Positions 1 through 11,197 of a DNA stretch of 35,291 nucleotides are shown one piece after another. Positions within the stretch are counted from its first letter, which is position 1. The number at the start of each line of letters is the position of its first letter. Location of the stretch: the NCBI GenBank assembly GCA_021802985.1, contig JAJZQW010000022.1, positions 1-35,291 on the forward strand, written 5' to 3'. The translations under genes were made by a program, and so were the position numbers. This DNA comes from Acidobacteriota bacterium. GTDB taxonomy: Bacteria; Acidobacteriota; Holophagae; Holophagales; Holophagaceae. The notes beneath the pieces are model-generated. The model saw nothing but the letters and a program-made list of their open reading frames with translations, made no database searches and was not told the DNA's origin.

Positions 1-5
1 TCCGA

Positions 6-1076
6 TCACCCGTCGTCGGCGACGGCCTCCCGTTGCCGCCAGCTGCGCGGGGCAGGCGTCCCATGGAAGGGGTAGATCCGTCCCGACGGCGCGATCAGGA
101 GCGCCCGGCGGGGCGCCTTCGACGTCTCCAGGAGGAGCCGGAGCAGGGGCTGGCCGGCCTCGACCGGAAAGGTGATTTCCGCCATGCCCGAGCGAGTCTG
201 TCCGCCCCGGTAGAGGCGGTCCAGGGCGAACGCGGGTTCCACCGCAGGAACCGCCTGCAGGGGCGAGGTCGCCGCCAACGCCAGGGCCGGTTGCGCGAGA
301 CTCGCCTGGAGGTACGGCCAGGCGTTGCTGCCCTGCTTCACCTCTCCGTGATTCCAGCTGCGCGTGAAGAGCCGGGCCCGCTGGTAGGGCAGATCCGTGG
401 AATCCAGGGGCACCACGCCATCGCTGGTGCGGCCGATGGCGATCCCGCCGAACCAGTAGGAGCTGAACCAGGGCCCGGCCTTGGTTCCACCCGCCGTGTA
501 GGTGGGTACGGCACGCGCCTCGGGCCGGGCGTCCGTCTGGGCCCGGAAGGCGGCCATGTAGCCCGTCTGCAGCACGCGGTTCCCATCGTTGCGGGAGCCG
601 AGCAGATCCGCCAGCCAGCCCGCCCAGGTGCTCCAGGCCAAATCCGCCAGGGGCGTGCCGCGGTGCGGCGTGCCCAGCGTGATCAGGCGGTCCACCTTGG
701 CGGCGGCCCCGTCGTACACCAGCGCCGTCTGGGCATCCACGCCACCTTTGCTGTGGCAGACCAGCACCACACCCGCACCAGCGAACCGGGCCCGCACCTG
801 ATCCACGGCGGTGGCCACGAGGAGCCCGTTGTCCCACATGCTGCGATCGGGATAGACATCCAGGAAGGCGGTCCGGTAGCCGGCGCCCGTGGCCTTGGCC
901 TCCATGTCGTTGCTGCCGCTCCAGGTGGAGGCGTCGCTGTTCCAGCCATGTACGAAGAGCAGGACCGGATGGGCACCCGATCCCGCCGGAACCGCGCCGA
1001 AGCGAAGGGCGCCCGGCGTCCCCGCCGTCAGCAGCGCAGAGAGCCAGAGAAGGGACAACAGGGCGCGGAGCCGCAT
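6..1076 (-). CDS. Secreted triacylglycerol lipase-like alpha/beta hydrolase
   Basis: The protein is about 356 aa with an N-terminal signal peptide (basic MRLR, then a Leu/Ala-rich core to about residue 23). The alpha/beta-hydrolase fold is shown by an oxyanion-hole segment FVHGWN (about residues 41-46), a nucleophile elbow CHSKGG with Ser109, and a late WNHGEV that could carry the catalytic His. This layout resembles bacterial true lipases and LipA/PGAP1-like esterases, which hydrolyse ester bonds of lipids outside the cytoplasm. The acidic triad residue cannot be assigned by eye. I chose the ATG at 1076 because GAGG lies 5 nt upstream; a GTG two codons earlier is possible. The tail beyond about residue 270 looks like an extra C-terminal domain of unknown role. 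The substrate is not predictable. Confidence 0.8.
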   Translation of the reverse strand: MRLRALLSLLWLSALLTAGTPGALRFGAVPAGSGAHPVLLFVHGWNSDASTWSGSNDMEAKATGAGYRTAFLDVYPDRSMWDNGLLVATAVDQVRARFAGAGVVLVCHSKGGVDAQTALVYDGAAAKVDRLITLGTPHRGTPLADLAWSTWAGWLADLLGSRNDGNRVLQTGYMAAFRAQTDARPEARAVPTYTAGGTKAGPWFSSYWFGGIAIGRTSDGVVPLDSTDLPYQRARLFTRSWNHGEVKQGSNAWPYLQASLAQPALALAATSPLQAVPAVEPAFALDRLYRGGQTRSGMAEITFPVEAGQPLLRLLLETSKAPRRALLIAPSGRIYPFHGTPAPRSWRQREAVADDG

Positions 1077-1219
1077 GGACACCTCGGGACAGGGCCCGGG
1101 CTGGGCCGGGCCGAAACGAAGGAGCGAAGGCTTTGGAATGGAGATTCAGCCCTGAAGCATCCGGGAGACCGGGCGCCCACGCAAGGGAGGGGCGTGTTAA
1201 ATGATGTTAAGAGCGCCCG

Positions 1220-2521
1220 TCAAGCGTGCAAATCGCGGTGCGTGAGGTCCTTCCTCGCCAGCAGCCATTCCAGGTAGCGCGACTTGATCTGCCGGCTGGC
1301 CAGCGCCTGCTTGAGGGGGGGCAGTCTGAGCACCGCCCCCAGGATGGCCGCCATGGCCCGGTGGTGCAGGTGCGCCTGGTTGTCGAAGACGAGGTTCTGG
1401 AACAGCCCCCGCTCGATGGCCATCTGCACCACCCGATGGGCCGTGGTGGCGGGCGTGATGACCCGTCGCGCCCGCGCGCGCAGGCGGAGCGCGTTCCGGG
1501 AGCAGGCGCGCACGCACACGCCACAGCCGAGGCAGATGGAGGCGTCCAGCCGCGCCTTCTTCCGTTTCGGGTGCTGGGGATCCCCGACGGAGACCAGTCC
1601 CATGGCCTCCACCGGACACACCTCCGCGCACGTGCCGCAGCCATTGCAGTCCGCGTCCATCACCTCTGCCAGGTAATTCGTGGTGGCGATGGGGCTCAGC
1701 ACCGCGAACCGCTTGGCGGCCAACATGGCCTCGCAGCAGCAGCCGCAGCAGTTGCAGATGAAGCTCACCTGCTCGCGCACGTTCTCGCCGAACTGCACCA
1801 GGTTGTGCGCCACGGCCTGGTCCAGCAGGTCCATGCCCTCCGCCACATCCACCCGGCGGGCGATCCCGTGCCGGATGAGCGAACCCGCCGTGCCGTTGAA
1901 GGTCATACAGATCTCCATGGGCGCGTCGCAGGCCTTTCCGAGATGGGCCATCTTGTGCCGGCAGTAGCAGGTGCCAATGCCGATGTGGGAGGCCGTCCTG
2001 ATCACCTCGGAGGCCCGCTCGTAGTCCATGACGTGGAGCGTGTCTCCGGGCAGCGCGCGCTCGTTCACGAAGGTCCGCCCCAGCTGAGTCTCTCCGCCGG
2101 CGAAGAGGGCCCGGACGAAGTCCTCCTCCACGTTCAGATACTGGTGGAACAACTCGGCCAGCAGCTTCTGGTCGTAGGTGTTCCCGACCCGCATCATGGA
2201 GAACTCGAAGAAGCCCGCCATGGGGGGCGGCAGCACGAAGACCCGCGTCCCATCGGGCTGTTCCAGGTCCAGCATCATCCCGCGATCCGCCAGGCGGTCC
2301 AGGATGTCCAGGCATGCCGTTTCAGCCAGGCGCCACACCTTGGCGGCGTGCGCGGCCGTGAAGGGACGGATGGGCAGCAGCGCCACCAGCCCCGCCTCCT
2401 CCTCCGTGAACAGGACCCGCAGGATCCGGTACAGGAGCTCCGTGGGCGGCGCCCCCTGGGGAAACCGGTTCAGCCGCTCGGCGAGCCGCCGGTGGCCTTC
2501 CTTCAGTGTGTGGTGGGCCAT
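1220..2521 (-). CDS. 4Fe-4S dicluster ferredoxin-domain protein, Cys-rich
   Basis: The protein is 433 aa. Two classical 4Fe-4S motifs lie near the C-terminus: CxxCxxCxxxCP at Cys292-Cys302 and CxxCxxCxxxC at Cys330-Cys340, as in bacterial-type dicluster ferredoxins. Upstream are two unusual Cys groups: TCYC at 185-187 followed by Cys198 and Cys205, and a dense CNCCGCCC at 256-263. These could hold a further cluster or metal. The N-terminal 100 residues look like a small helical, possibly winged-helix, region. There is no signal peptide or membrane segment, so it should be cytoplasmic. It probably transfers electrons, but the partner is unknown and no oxidoreductase subunit is adjacent. GAGG sits 6 nt before the ATG. 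The gene diverges from the lipoprotein gene at 2685. Confidence 0.8.
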   Translation of the reverse strand: MAHHTLKEGHRRLAERLNRFPQGAPPTELLYRILRVLFTEEEAGLVALLPIRPFTAAHAAKVWRLAETACLDILDRLADRGMMLDLEQPDGTRVFVLPPPMAGFFEFSMMRVGNTYDQKLLAELFHQYLNVEEDFVRALFAGGETQLGRTFVNERALPGDTLHVMDYERASEVIRTASHIGIGTCYCRHKMAHLGKACDAPMEICMTFNGTAGSLIRHGIARRVDVAEGMDLLDQAVAHNLVQFGENVREQVSFICNCCGCCCEAMLAAKRFAVLSPIATTNYLAEVMDADCNGCGTCAEVCPVEAMGLVSVGDPQHPKRKKARLDASICLGCGVCVRACSRNALRLRARARRVITPATTAHRVVQMAIERGLFQNLVFDNQAHLHHRAMAAILGAVLRLPPLKQALASRQIKSRYLEWLLARKDLTHRDLHA

Positions 2522-2684
2522 GGCGGGCCTCGATTCTTCCGTCGTTCAACCGTGGATTACCGCCCACTCTACCGAGAGAACACGCCGACCGCGAGCCGGC
2601 GAAGTGGCCGCACGTATCGAACCGTTCCGAGGCGCGCATCATCATGGGAACGCTCCGTCCGCCATCCATCCGCCTGGGGGCCCC

Positions 2685-3119
2685 ATGAAGATCCGGTTTC
2701 GGATTCCCTTGCTGACTGGCCTCGTCCTCCTGGCCTTCCTCGCCTGTGGCCGGAAGCGGCCCGAGGACCAGGTGCGGGCCGCCTTCGAGCGCTGCCGCGC
2801 CGCCGTGGAGGCCGGGGATGCCAGCCGGGCGGCGGAGCCCCTCGATCCCACCTTCCGGGGCCCGGAGGGCATGGACCGTGGTACGGCCCAGCTCTTCCTG
2901 ATGGGCACCCTCCGCCGCCAGAAGGTCGGTATCACCGTACTCCGCAATGAGGTCCGAGTGGAGGGACCGGAGGCCACCCAGGAGGTGGACCTGGTACTCA
3001 CGGGCAAAGGCGGTGGCCTGCTGCCCGAGGATGCCTCCCGCCGGACCTTCCTGCTCCGGTGGCGGGAAACCGGCGGCCAGTGGAAACTCCTGGAGCTTCA
3101 GTCCCCGGACGGACGCTGA
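2685..3119 (+). CDS. Small putative lipoprotein
   Basis: The protein is 144 aa. The N-terminus (MKIRFR, hydrophobic core, then FLAC with Cys21) is a signal-peptidase II lipobox, so it should be anchored to a membrane on the periplasmic side. The mature part begins with an alpha-helical segment (EDQVRAAFERCRAAVEAGD) followed by a beta-rich portion ending in WRETGGQWKLLELQSPDG. That pattern is typical of NTF2/SnoaL-like small domains. I do not recognise a specific family. The frame is open far upstream, but the lipobox fixes the start at 2685. It converges on the kinase gene with only 23 nt between the stops. Confidence 0.75.
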   Translation: MKIRFRIPLLTGLVLLAFLACGRKRPEDQVRAAFERCRAAVEAGDASRAAEPLDPTFRGPEGMDRGTAQLFLMGTLRRQKVGITVLRNEVRVEGPEATQEVDLVLTGKGGGLLPEDASRRTFLLRWRETGGQWKLLELQSPDGR

Positions 3120-3142
3120 TTCCAGCGCGAGAAGATCGGGGA

Positions 3143-4489
3143 TCAGGCTCCCAGGTAGTCCATGAATTCTGCATGCTGATGGAAGGGCAACCGACCGGTC
3201 CGCAGCTCTTCCTCGATCATCTGGAGGCAGCGCGGTGCGGCGCGGAGCTCCCGAGAGGTCACCCCGAGCTGCCTCGCCCCCCGCAGGGCCTGCATCACCG
3301 CATCCGGGCGCCCCAACCGGTAGAGGGTCACCAGCAGCATGGCGTGGGCCTTGGCGTTGGAAGGATCCAGCTCCAGGGCATGAAGCAGCTGGATCCGGGT
3401 GGTTTCGAGCACGTCCTCCCGGACCTCCGCCGCGGAGTGCTGCGCCGCGGCGGAAGCAGAGAGACCGGACCCCGTCCCGCGGTCGGGGGTGGCCTTGGCG
3501 CCGGCGCCGGGGTGCGGAACCGGGAAAGGGGGCCTGGGGCCAGGAACCGACTTGATGGAGGGCATCCCCTTGGGCGGGGTTGGAGCCGAAGGCCCCATGG
3601 CCCCCGCGGCCCGCCCGAAGGGCCGGTTGAGCTTGAGGGCCACGGTGGGCTGCTCTCGGTCCCAGCGCCAGCTTGGCTCACGGGCGGCGCGCAGCACGGC
3701 GGCGAGATCCTCCGCGGTCTGGAATCGATTGCTGGGGTCCTTGGCCAGGGCGTGGCTGAGGATGCCCTGGATGTCCCGGCTGATGCCGCTCAGCCCCGTG
3801 GGTGGCAGGGGCGCGGGGTTCTCGTGCAGCAGCCGGTAGATCACGGAGCCGGGACTGGGGCCATCGAAGGGCGGGAAGCCCGCCAGGGACTCGTAGAGGA
3901 TCACGCCCACGGCGAAGAGGTCGCTTCGCGCATCGGGCCGTCCACTCTGCAGGTACTCCGGCGCCATGTAGTTCACGGTGCCGAAGACCGTACCCTCATT
4001 CGTGGTGTCGGAGTTGCTGACCTTGGCCACGCCGAAGTCCAGGATCTTGGCCTGCAGATGCTGGCCATCCCACACCACCCGGATGTTGGAGGGCTTGATG
4101 TCCCGGTGCAGGATCTGGTGGCGGTGCGCCACGGCCAGCCCGTCGCAGACCTGCGCCAGCACGTCGAGGGTGTCCCGGGGCGAGAGCGTGCCTGCGTGCA
4201 TGAGCGTGCCCAGATCCTCGCCCTTCACCAGCTCCATGGCCAGGTAGAGGACGCCCTGTTCTTCGCCCATCTCATGCACGGTGACAATGTTCGGGTGGTT
4301 GAGGACGCCCGCCGCCCGGGCCTCGGTGGCGAAGCGCTCCCGGGCCTCCGGCCCCAGGCTGGCGGAGGCCTGGATGACCTTGATGGCCACCTCGCGGCCG
4401 ATGATGGGATCGCGGCCCACATAGACCTCGCCCATGCTGCCCTGGCCCAGGAGCCGGACGATCTCGAACTTGCCAAGGCGCGTCAGCAC
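3143..4489 (-). CDS. Cytoplasmic Ser/Thr protein kinase, PknB-like, with C-terminal TPR-like tail
   Basis: The protein is 448 aa. The kinase domain covers about residues 6-275: glycine loop GQGSMGEVYVG (15-25), VAIK with Lys37, catalytic loop HRDIKPSN (128-135) and DFG (151-153), followed by GTVNYMAPE. These are the residues needed for ATP binding and phosphotransfer, so it should be active on Ser/Thr. A Pro/Gly/Ala-rich linker (about 290-350) leads to a helical end with a TPR-like sequence (ALELDPSNAKAHAMLL). No transmembrane helix or PASTA domain is visible, unlike membrane PknB, so it probably acts in the cytoplasm. The start is GTG at 4489; an in-frame stop lies 12 nt upstream, so no earlier start is possible. 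The target is unknown. Confidence 0.9.
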   Translation of the reverse strand: MLTRLGKFEIVRLLGQGSMGEVYVGRDPIIGREVAIKVIQASASLGPEARERFATEARAAGVLNHPNIVTVHEMGEEQGVLYLAMELVKGEDLGTLMHAGTLSPRDTLDVLAQVCDGLAVAHRHQILHRDIKPSNIRVVWDGQHLQAKILDFGVAKVSNSDTTNEGTVFGTVNYMAPEYLQSGRPDARSDLFAVGVILYESLAGFPPFDGPSPGSVIYRLLHENPAPLPPTGLSGISRDIQGILSHALAKDPSNRFQTAEDLAAVLRAAREPSWRWDREQPTVALKLNRPFGRAAGAMGPSAPTPPKGMPSIKSVPGPRPPFPVPHPGAGAKATPDRGTGSGLSASAAAQHSAAEVREDVLETTRIQLLHALELDPSNAKAHAMLLVTLYRLGRPDAVMQALRGARQLGVTSRELRAAPRCLQMIEEELRTGRLPFHQHAEFMDYLGA

Positions 4490-4586
4490 AGGCAGATCTC
4501 AGGGATACAGGCAGGGGTGCATGGTGGCTTGATCATCATCCAGCCCGCAGCTGGGCGTCCAGGGATTTTCCAGCCTGTCCAGACCC

Positions 4587-7684
<3,098 letters not shown>

Positions 7685-7696
7685 GCCCAGTCGCGA

Positions 7697-7925
7697 TCAA
7701 GGATAGAGATCCACCACAGAGGCACCGAGCCCACGGAGGTGTCACGGAGGCCTCCGTGTTCCCTCCGTGCATGGGCCGGCCGGAGGCCGCTTCCGGCGTA
7801 GCCGGAAGCCACGGGAGGCGCCGGGCCCGGATCCTTTTGGGGGAATCCGCACCCGGCGCCTCCCGTGTGCCCATGCTCCGTGGCTCCGTGGTGGATCCTT
7901 TCTTGTTGAACGCGAACCGTTATCA
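7697..7925 (-). repeat. Structured intergenic repeat, copy 1 (starts at the mrdA stop codon)
   Basis: This is a 229-bp element nearly identical in layout to 15317-15543 in the opposite genomic orientation. By eye they are more than 85 percent identical from end to end. Read along the minus strand it starts with the TGA stop of mrdA and ends at TTGA, 12 nt before the rodA ATG. Contents: a 16-bp perfect hairpin (7810-7825 with 7852-7867), a GGCTTCCGGC/GCCGGAAGC hairpin, an 8-bp closing stem (GCATGGGC/GCCCATGC), the 16-nt palindrome CACGGAGGCCTCCGTG and an outer imperfect inverted repeat beginning GGATCCACCAC. It has no significant ORF. Whether it acts as DNA (REP/MITE-like) or as RNA within the mre transcript is unknown. 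Confidence 0.9.
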
Positions 7926-9809
7926 TTTCGCCTCCTGGGGCTCGGGGCTGAACGGGTCCACCAGCCGGCCCCGCGGCGGCGGAATGGGATGCTTGAGGCG
8001 ATTCACGAACCAGTACTGCACGAGCTTGGCCGCAATCGGGGCAGCAGCGGTGGAACCGAAGCCGGCGTTCTCCACCACCACGGCGAAGGCGATCTGGGGG
8101 TGTTCCCGCGGGGCGTAGCCCGCGAACAGGGCATGGTCCTTCAGATGCTTGGCCTGGCGGGCGTAGTGGGCCCGGTCCACGAAGGTGGCCACCTGGGCGG
8201 TGCCCGTCTTGCCCGAGAAGGGGATCTCCTTGGCAATCTCGCGCACGAAGGGATTGGCAGCGGCCGTTCCGCTCTGCACCACCTCGGAGAGCCCCTCGTC
8301 CAGCACGGACCAGAGGCGGGGATCCAGCCCCGTCTCCCGGGAGGGCGACGGGGGCGCGGGTTCCAGGGCGTTGGTCTGGTCGTTTCGGAGCCCCATGAAG
8401 AGATGGGGGGTGAGCAGGCGGCCCTTGGTGGCCAGCAGGGCGTAGAACCTCGCCAGGCCCAGGGGCGTCACCCCCACGGCGCCCTGGCCGATGCCCACGC
8501 TGATCGTCTCCCCGGCGTACCACTTGGGATCCCGCGGCGAGGCCTTGGCCTTCCAGGCCCGGCTGGGGATGCGGGATCGCTTCTCCCGGGGCAGGTCGAT
8601 GCCGGTGAGTTCCGTGAGGCCGTACTTCTCCGCGGTGGCGTAGATGTCGTCGATATCGAGCATCGAGGCCACCGTGTAGAAATAGACATCGCAGCTCTGG
8701 GCGATGGCCTGCACCAGATTGAGCGCACCATGGCCCGTGGGCTTGTCGCAGCGGAATTCCCGGCCGTAGAAATTCTTCTTCCCGGAGCAGTAGATCACCG
8801 TCTGCGGGGTGATCACGCCCTTCTCCAGCGCGGTCAGGGCCACCAGGAGTTTGAAGGTGGAACCCGGGGCGTAGATGCCCTGGATCGCCCGGTTGATCAT
8901 AGGCCGGGCCGGATTCCGCAGGTAGCGGTCGACCATCTCCTGGCTGAGCCGGTTCAGGAAGAGGTTCGGATCGTAGGAGGGACTGGAGTACATCGCCAGC
9001 ACCCCGCCATCGCGGAGATCGAGCACCACGGCGGCCCCGGCCTCGCCCACATAGGCGTCCTGAAGCACCTTCTGGAGTCCGGCATCGAGGGTGAGGAAGA
9101 CCGTATGTCCCGGAATGGCATCCACCTGCCCGAAGCTGGCCACCTCCTGGCCCAGTTGGTCCACGAGGATGCGCTTCTGCCCATCGATGCCCTTCAGCCG
9201 GTCATTGCCGCTGGCCTCGTAGCCGTCCTTCCCGATGGTCTCGCCCAGGTGGTAGAGGCCCGGCTTGGCCTTCATCAGGTCCTCGTCCACCTCGCCCACG
9301 TAGCCGAGGACGTGGCCCGCCAACTCGTCGCCCAGGTAGACTCGGCGGGGCGCCACTTCCATGCTGAGGAAGGGGAATCGCGCCCGCACTCGCTCCGCCA
9401 CGGCGATGTCGGACTCGTCCATGTTCTCTTTCAGCACGAGGGGTCGCCCCTTCCCGGCGGCGCGGTAGATCTGGATCTTGCGGGCCAGGGCGGCGGGATC
9501 CACCTGGAGCGCCTGGGCCAGGGCCTCCACCACCTCGGGTTTCGAGGGCAGATCCTCCCGCTGGATGACCAGATGCAGGGCGCGGCGGTTGTCCACCAAC
9601 CGATAACCGTTGCGGTCCAGTACCAGTCCCCGGGGCGCCGGGACTGGCCGGACCTTCACCGCCTGCTGCAGGGCCAGTTGCTTGAACTCCGCGTGCCGCA
9701 CCAGCTGGAGCCAGGCATAGATCAGCCCCAGCATGAGCACCAGACCCCAGGCCAGGGTGCGGAAGACGCCCAGCCGGCGTTGGAGCAGAAGGCGCTGGTG
9801 GGGATCCAT
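7923..9809 (-). CDS. mrdA: Penicillin-binding protein 2 (elongasome transpeptidase)
   Basis: The protein is 628 aa, a typical class B PBP2 length. It has a short cytoplasmic N-terminus and one membrane anchor (about residues 18-37). A PBP dimerisation/pedestal domain follows, from VPAPRGLVLDRNG. The transpeptidase domain has Ser317-x-x-Lys320 (STFK), Ser372-Cys-Asp and Lys534-Thr-Gly. It crosslinks peptidoglycan during lateral wall growth with RodA and is the target of mecillinam-type beta-lactams. Its ATG follows the mreD stop by one nucleotide, so the two are probably coupled. Its TGA stop is the first triplet of the structured repeat at 7697-7925. Confidence 0.96.
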   Translation of the reverse strand: MDPHQRLLLQRRLGVFRTLAWGLVLMLGLIYAWLQLVRHAEFKQLALQQAVKVRPVPAPRGLVLDRNGYRLVDNRRALHLVIQREDLPSKPEVVEALAQALQVDPAALARKIQIYRAAGKGRPLVLKENMDESDIAVAERVRARFPFLSMEVAPRRVYLGDELAGHVLGYVGEVDEDLMKAKPGLYHLGETIGKDGYEASGNDRLKGIDGQKRILVDQLGQEVASFGQVDAIPGHTVFLTLDAGLQKVLQDAYVGEAGAAVVLDLRDGGVLAMYSSPSYDPNLFLNRLSQEMVDRYLRNPARPMINRAIQGIYAPGSTFKLLVALTALEKGVITPQTVIYCSGKKNFYGREFRCDKPTGHGALNLVQAIAQSCDVYFYTVASMLDIDDIYATAEKYGLTELTGIDLPREKRSRIPSRAWKAKASPRDPKWYAGETISVGIGQGAVGVTPLGLARFYALLATKGRLLTPHLFMGLRNDQTNALEPAPPSPSRETGLDPRLWSVLDEGLSEVVQSGTAAANPFVREIAKEIPFSGKTGTAQVATFVDRAHYARQAKHLKDHALFAGYAPREHPQIAFAVVVENAGFGSTAAAPIAAKLVQYWFVNRLKHPIPPPRGRLVDPFSPEPQEAK

Positions 9810-9810
9810 C

Positions 9811-10299
9811 TCAGCGCCTTCGGGGGGAGGCGCCGGCGTAGAGCAGGCGCCAGAGAACCCAGCCCCAGAGGGGCAGGGTCACCAGCGCCCAGGCCCAGCC
9901 GCTGCCCCAGGGATGCGGACCCGCCGCCAGGCGGACGGCCCCATGCACGAGCAGGGTGTGAAGCACGGCGAGGGCCGCCAGTCTGGCCAGCCAGCCCTTC
10001 AGATGCTCGACGGGCCACCGGCCGGCGATCCAGGCCACCAGCAGGGCCACCGTCATGTCGGCCCAGGGTGTGCCGCCCATGTGTGGATAGAGCCGCAGGG
10101 CCCCCTCCAGTGCCCAGCCGCCCGCCGCGGCCCAGAGCGCCGTGCGCAGCGGCGCTCCGATCCTCGGCGCCAGGGCCAGGATGAGCATCACGTGGAAGAC
10201 GGCCTGCAATCTGGGAAAGGGCGCACACAGGAAGACCAGGGCCAGGGCCAACCCACACAGCAGATCCTGGCGCCCGGACTGGGCCACGGGCCGGCTCAT
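9811..10299 (-). CDS. mreD: Rod shape-determining membrane protein MreD
   Basis: The protein is 162 aa and almost entirely hydrophobic, with about five predicted membrane helices, consistent with the MreD family, which is poorly conserved in sequence. The call rests on size, topology and position between mreC and mrdA. MreD links MreC and MreB to the wall-synthesis enzymes. Its ATG overlaps the mreC stop as ATGA, and it ends one base before the mrdA start, both signs of a tightly coupled operon. Confidence 0.85.
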   Translation of the reverse strand: MSRPVAQSGRQDLLCGLALALVFLCAPFPRLQAVFHVMLILALAPRIGAPLRTALWAAAGGWALEGALRLYPHMGGTPWADMTVALLVAWIAGRWPVEHLKGWLARLAALAVLHTLLVHGAVRLAAGPHPWGSGWAWALVTLPLWGWVLWRLLYAGASPRRR

Positions 10300-11183
10300 G
10301 GCGTCCCCCGTTTCCGGGCCGGGCGCTGTTCCGGCGCCACAAAGGGTTCCTGCACCTCCAGCGGCGGCTGGGGCGGCAGGAGAAGGACGAGGCGGATCCG
10401 GTCGAGCGGCGCGGAGAGCTGCACGGTCACGCGGAGCTCCAGGTCGCCCTTGACCACCTGGCTCACGTAGCCCACCAGCAGCCCCCGGGGAAACACCCGG
10501 TCCAGCCCCGAGGTGAGCACCGCCTCACCCACCTGCACCACCTCCTGATTGCTGATGTAGCGGATGGCGGCCCGGCCGGAGCCTAACCCCTGCAGGACGC
10601 CCGTGGCGCGGCTGCGGGCCAGCATCACGGCCAGGGAGGCGTTGGGCGCATCGGCCGGCAGCACCTTCGATTGGGTGGGCCCCACCGACCAGAGTCGGCC
10701 CACCACACCCTCGGGCACCAGCACCCCCTGGTCCGGCATGAGACCCTGCTCCCGGCCCCCGTCCAGGATCAGGCCTCCGAAGGCCTCCGGACGGGTGCTG
10801 TGGATGACCCGAGCGGCGCTGAGTTGGAGCGGGATCTGCCGGCGCAGCCCGAGCAGGCGCTCGGCCTCGTCCGTTTCCGTGAGCCGGGGTGCCTGCTGGG
10901 CGGCGCCAAGCTCAAGCGCCGCCACCTGGGCCCGCAGCCGCGCGTTCTCCGCCTGCAGCTCAGCGTAGGACCGACGCTGTTCGCGCCGCTTCTCCCGCCA
11001 GGCCTCCCACCCGGAGGCCACCCGCTGGGCAGGGCGGGCGATGAGCCCGGCGGTCCGGGCCCAGAGCTCCCCCGGACGCTGGCCGAAGAGCGCCCACAGG
11101 CCGTGTCCCGTCCAGAGGAGAATCAGCGCGTAGCGCCGCCGCCCCGCAGGGTTCCATCCCCAGTTGGACGCGCGGATCGCCAT
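10296..11183 (-). CDS. mreC: Rod shape-determining protein MreC
   Basis: The protein is 295 aa: a short cytoplasmic N-terminus, one membrane helix (about 16-33, YALILLWTGHGLWALFG), a coiled-coil stretch (about 62-95, REKRREQRRSYAELQAENAR) and then the two beta-barrel MreC domain with the family-like segment LILDGGREQGLMPDQGVL. MreC sits on the periplasmic side and activates PBP2 in the elongasome. The tail is Pro-rich (LLLPPQPPLEVQEP) and probably disordered. The start lies 14 nt after mreB and the stop overlaps mreD by 4 nt. Confidence 0.93.
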   Translation of the reverse strand: MAIRASNWGWNPAGRRRYALILLWTGHGLWALFGQRPGELWARTAGLIARPAQRVASGWEAWREKRREQRRSYAELQAENARLRAQVAALELGAAQQAPRLTETDEAERLLGLRRQIPLQLSAARVIHSTRPEAFGGLILDGGREQGLMPDQGVLVPEGVVGRLWSVGPTQSKVLPADAPNASLAVMLARSRATGVLQGLGSGRAAIRYISNQEVVQVGEAVLTSGLDRVFPRGLLVGYVSQVVKGDLELRVTVQLSAPLDRIRLVLLLPPQPPLEVQEPFVAPEQRPARKRGTP

Positions 11184-11197
11184 GCCCCACCCCGGGG

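Noticed and set aside
7767..10184. An 805-codon plus-strand open frame opposite mrdA
   Set aside because: Antisense to a full PBP2 gene with all catalytic motifs; the translation is His/Gly/Leu-rich with no domain pattern. High GC at third codon positions gives long empty antisense frames here.
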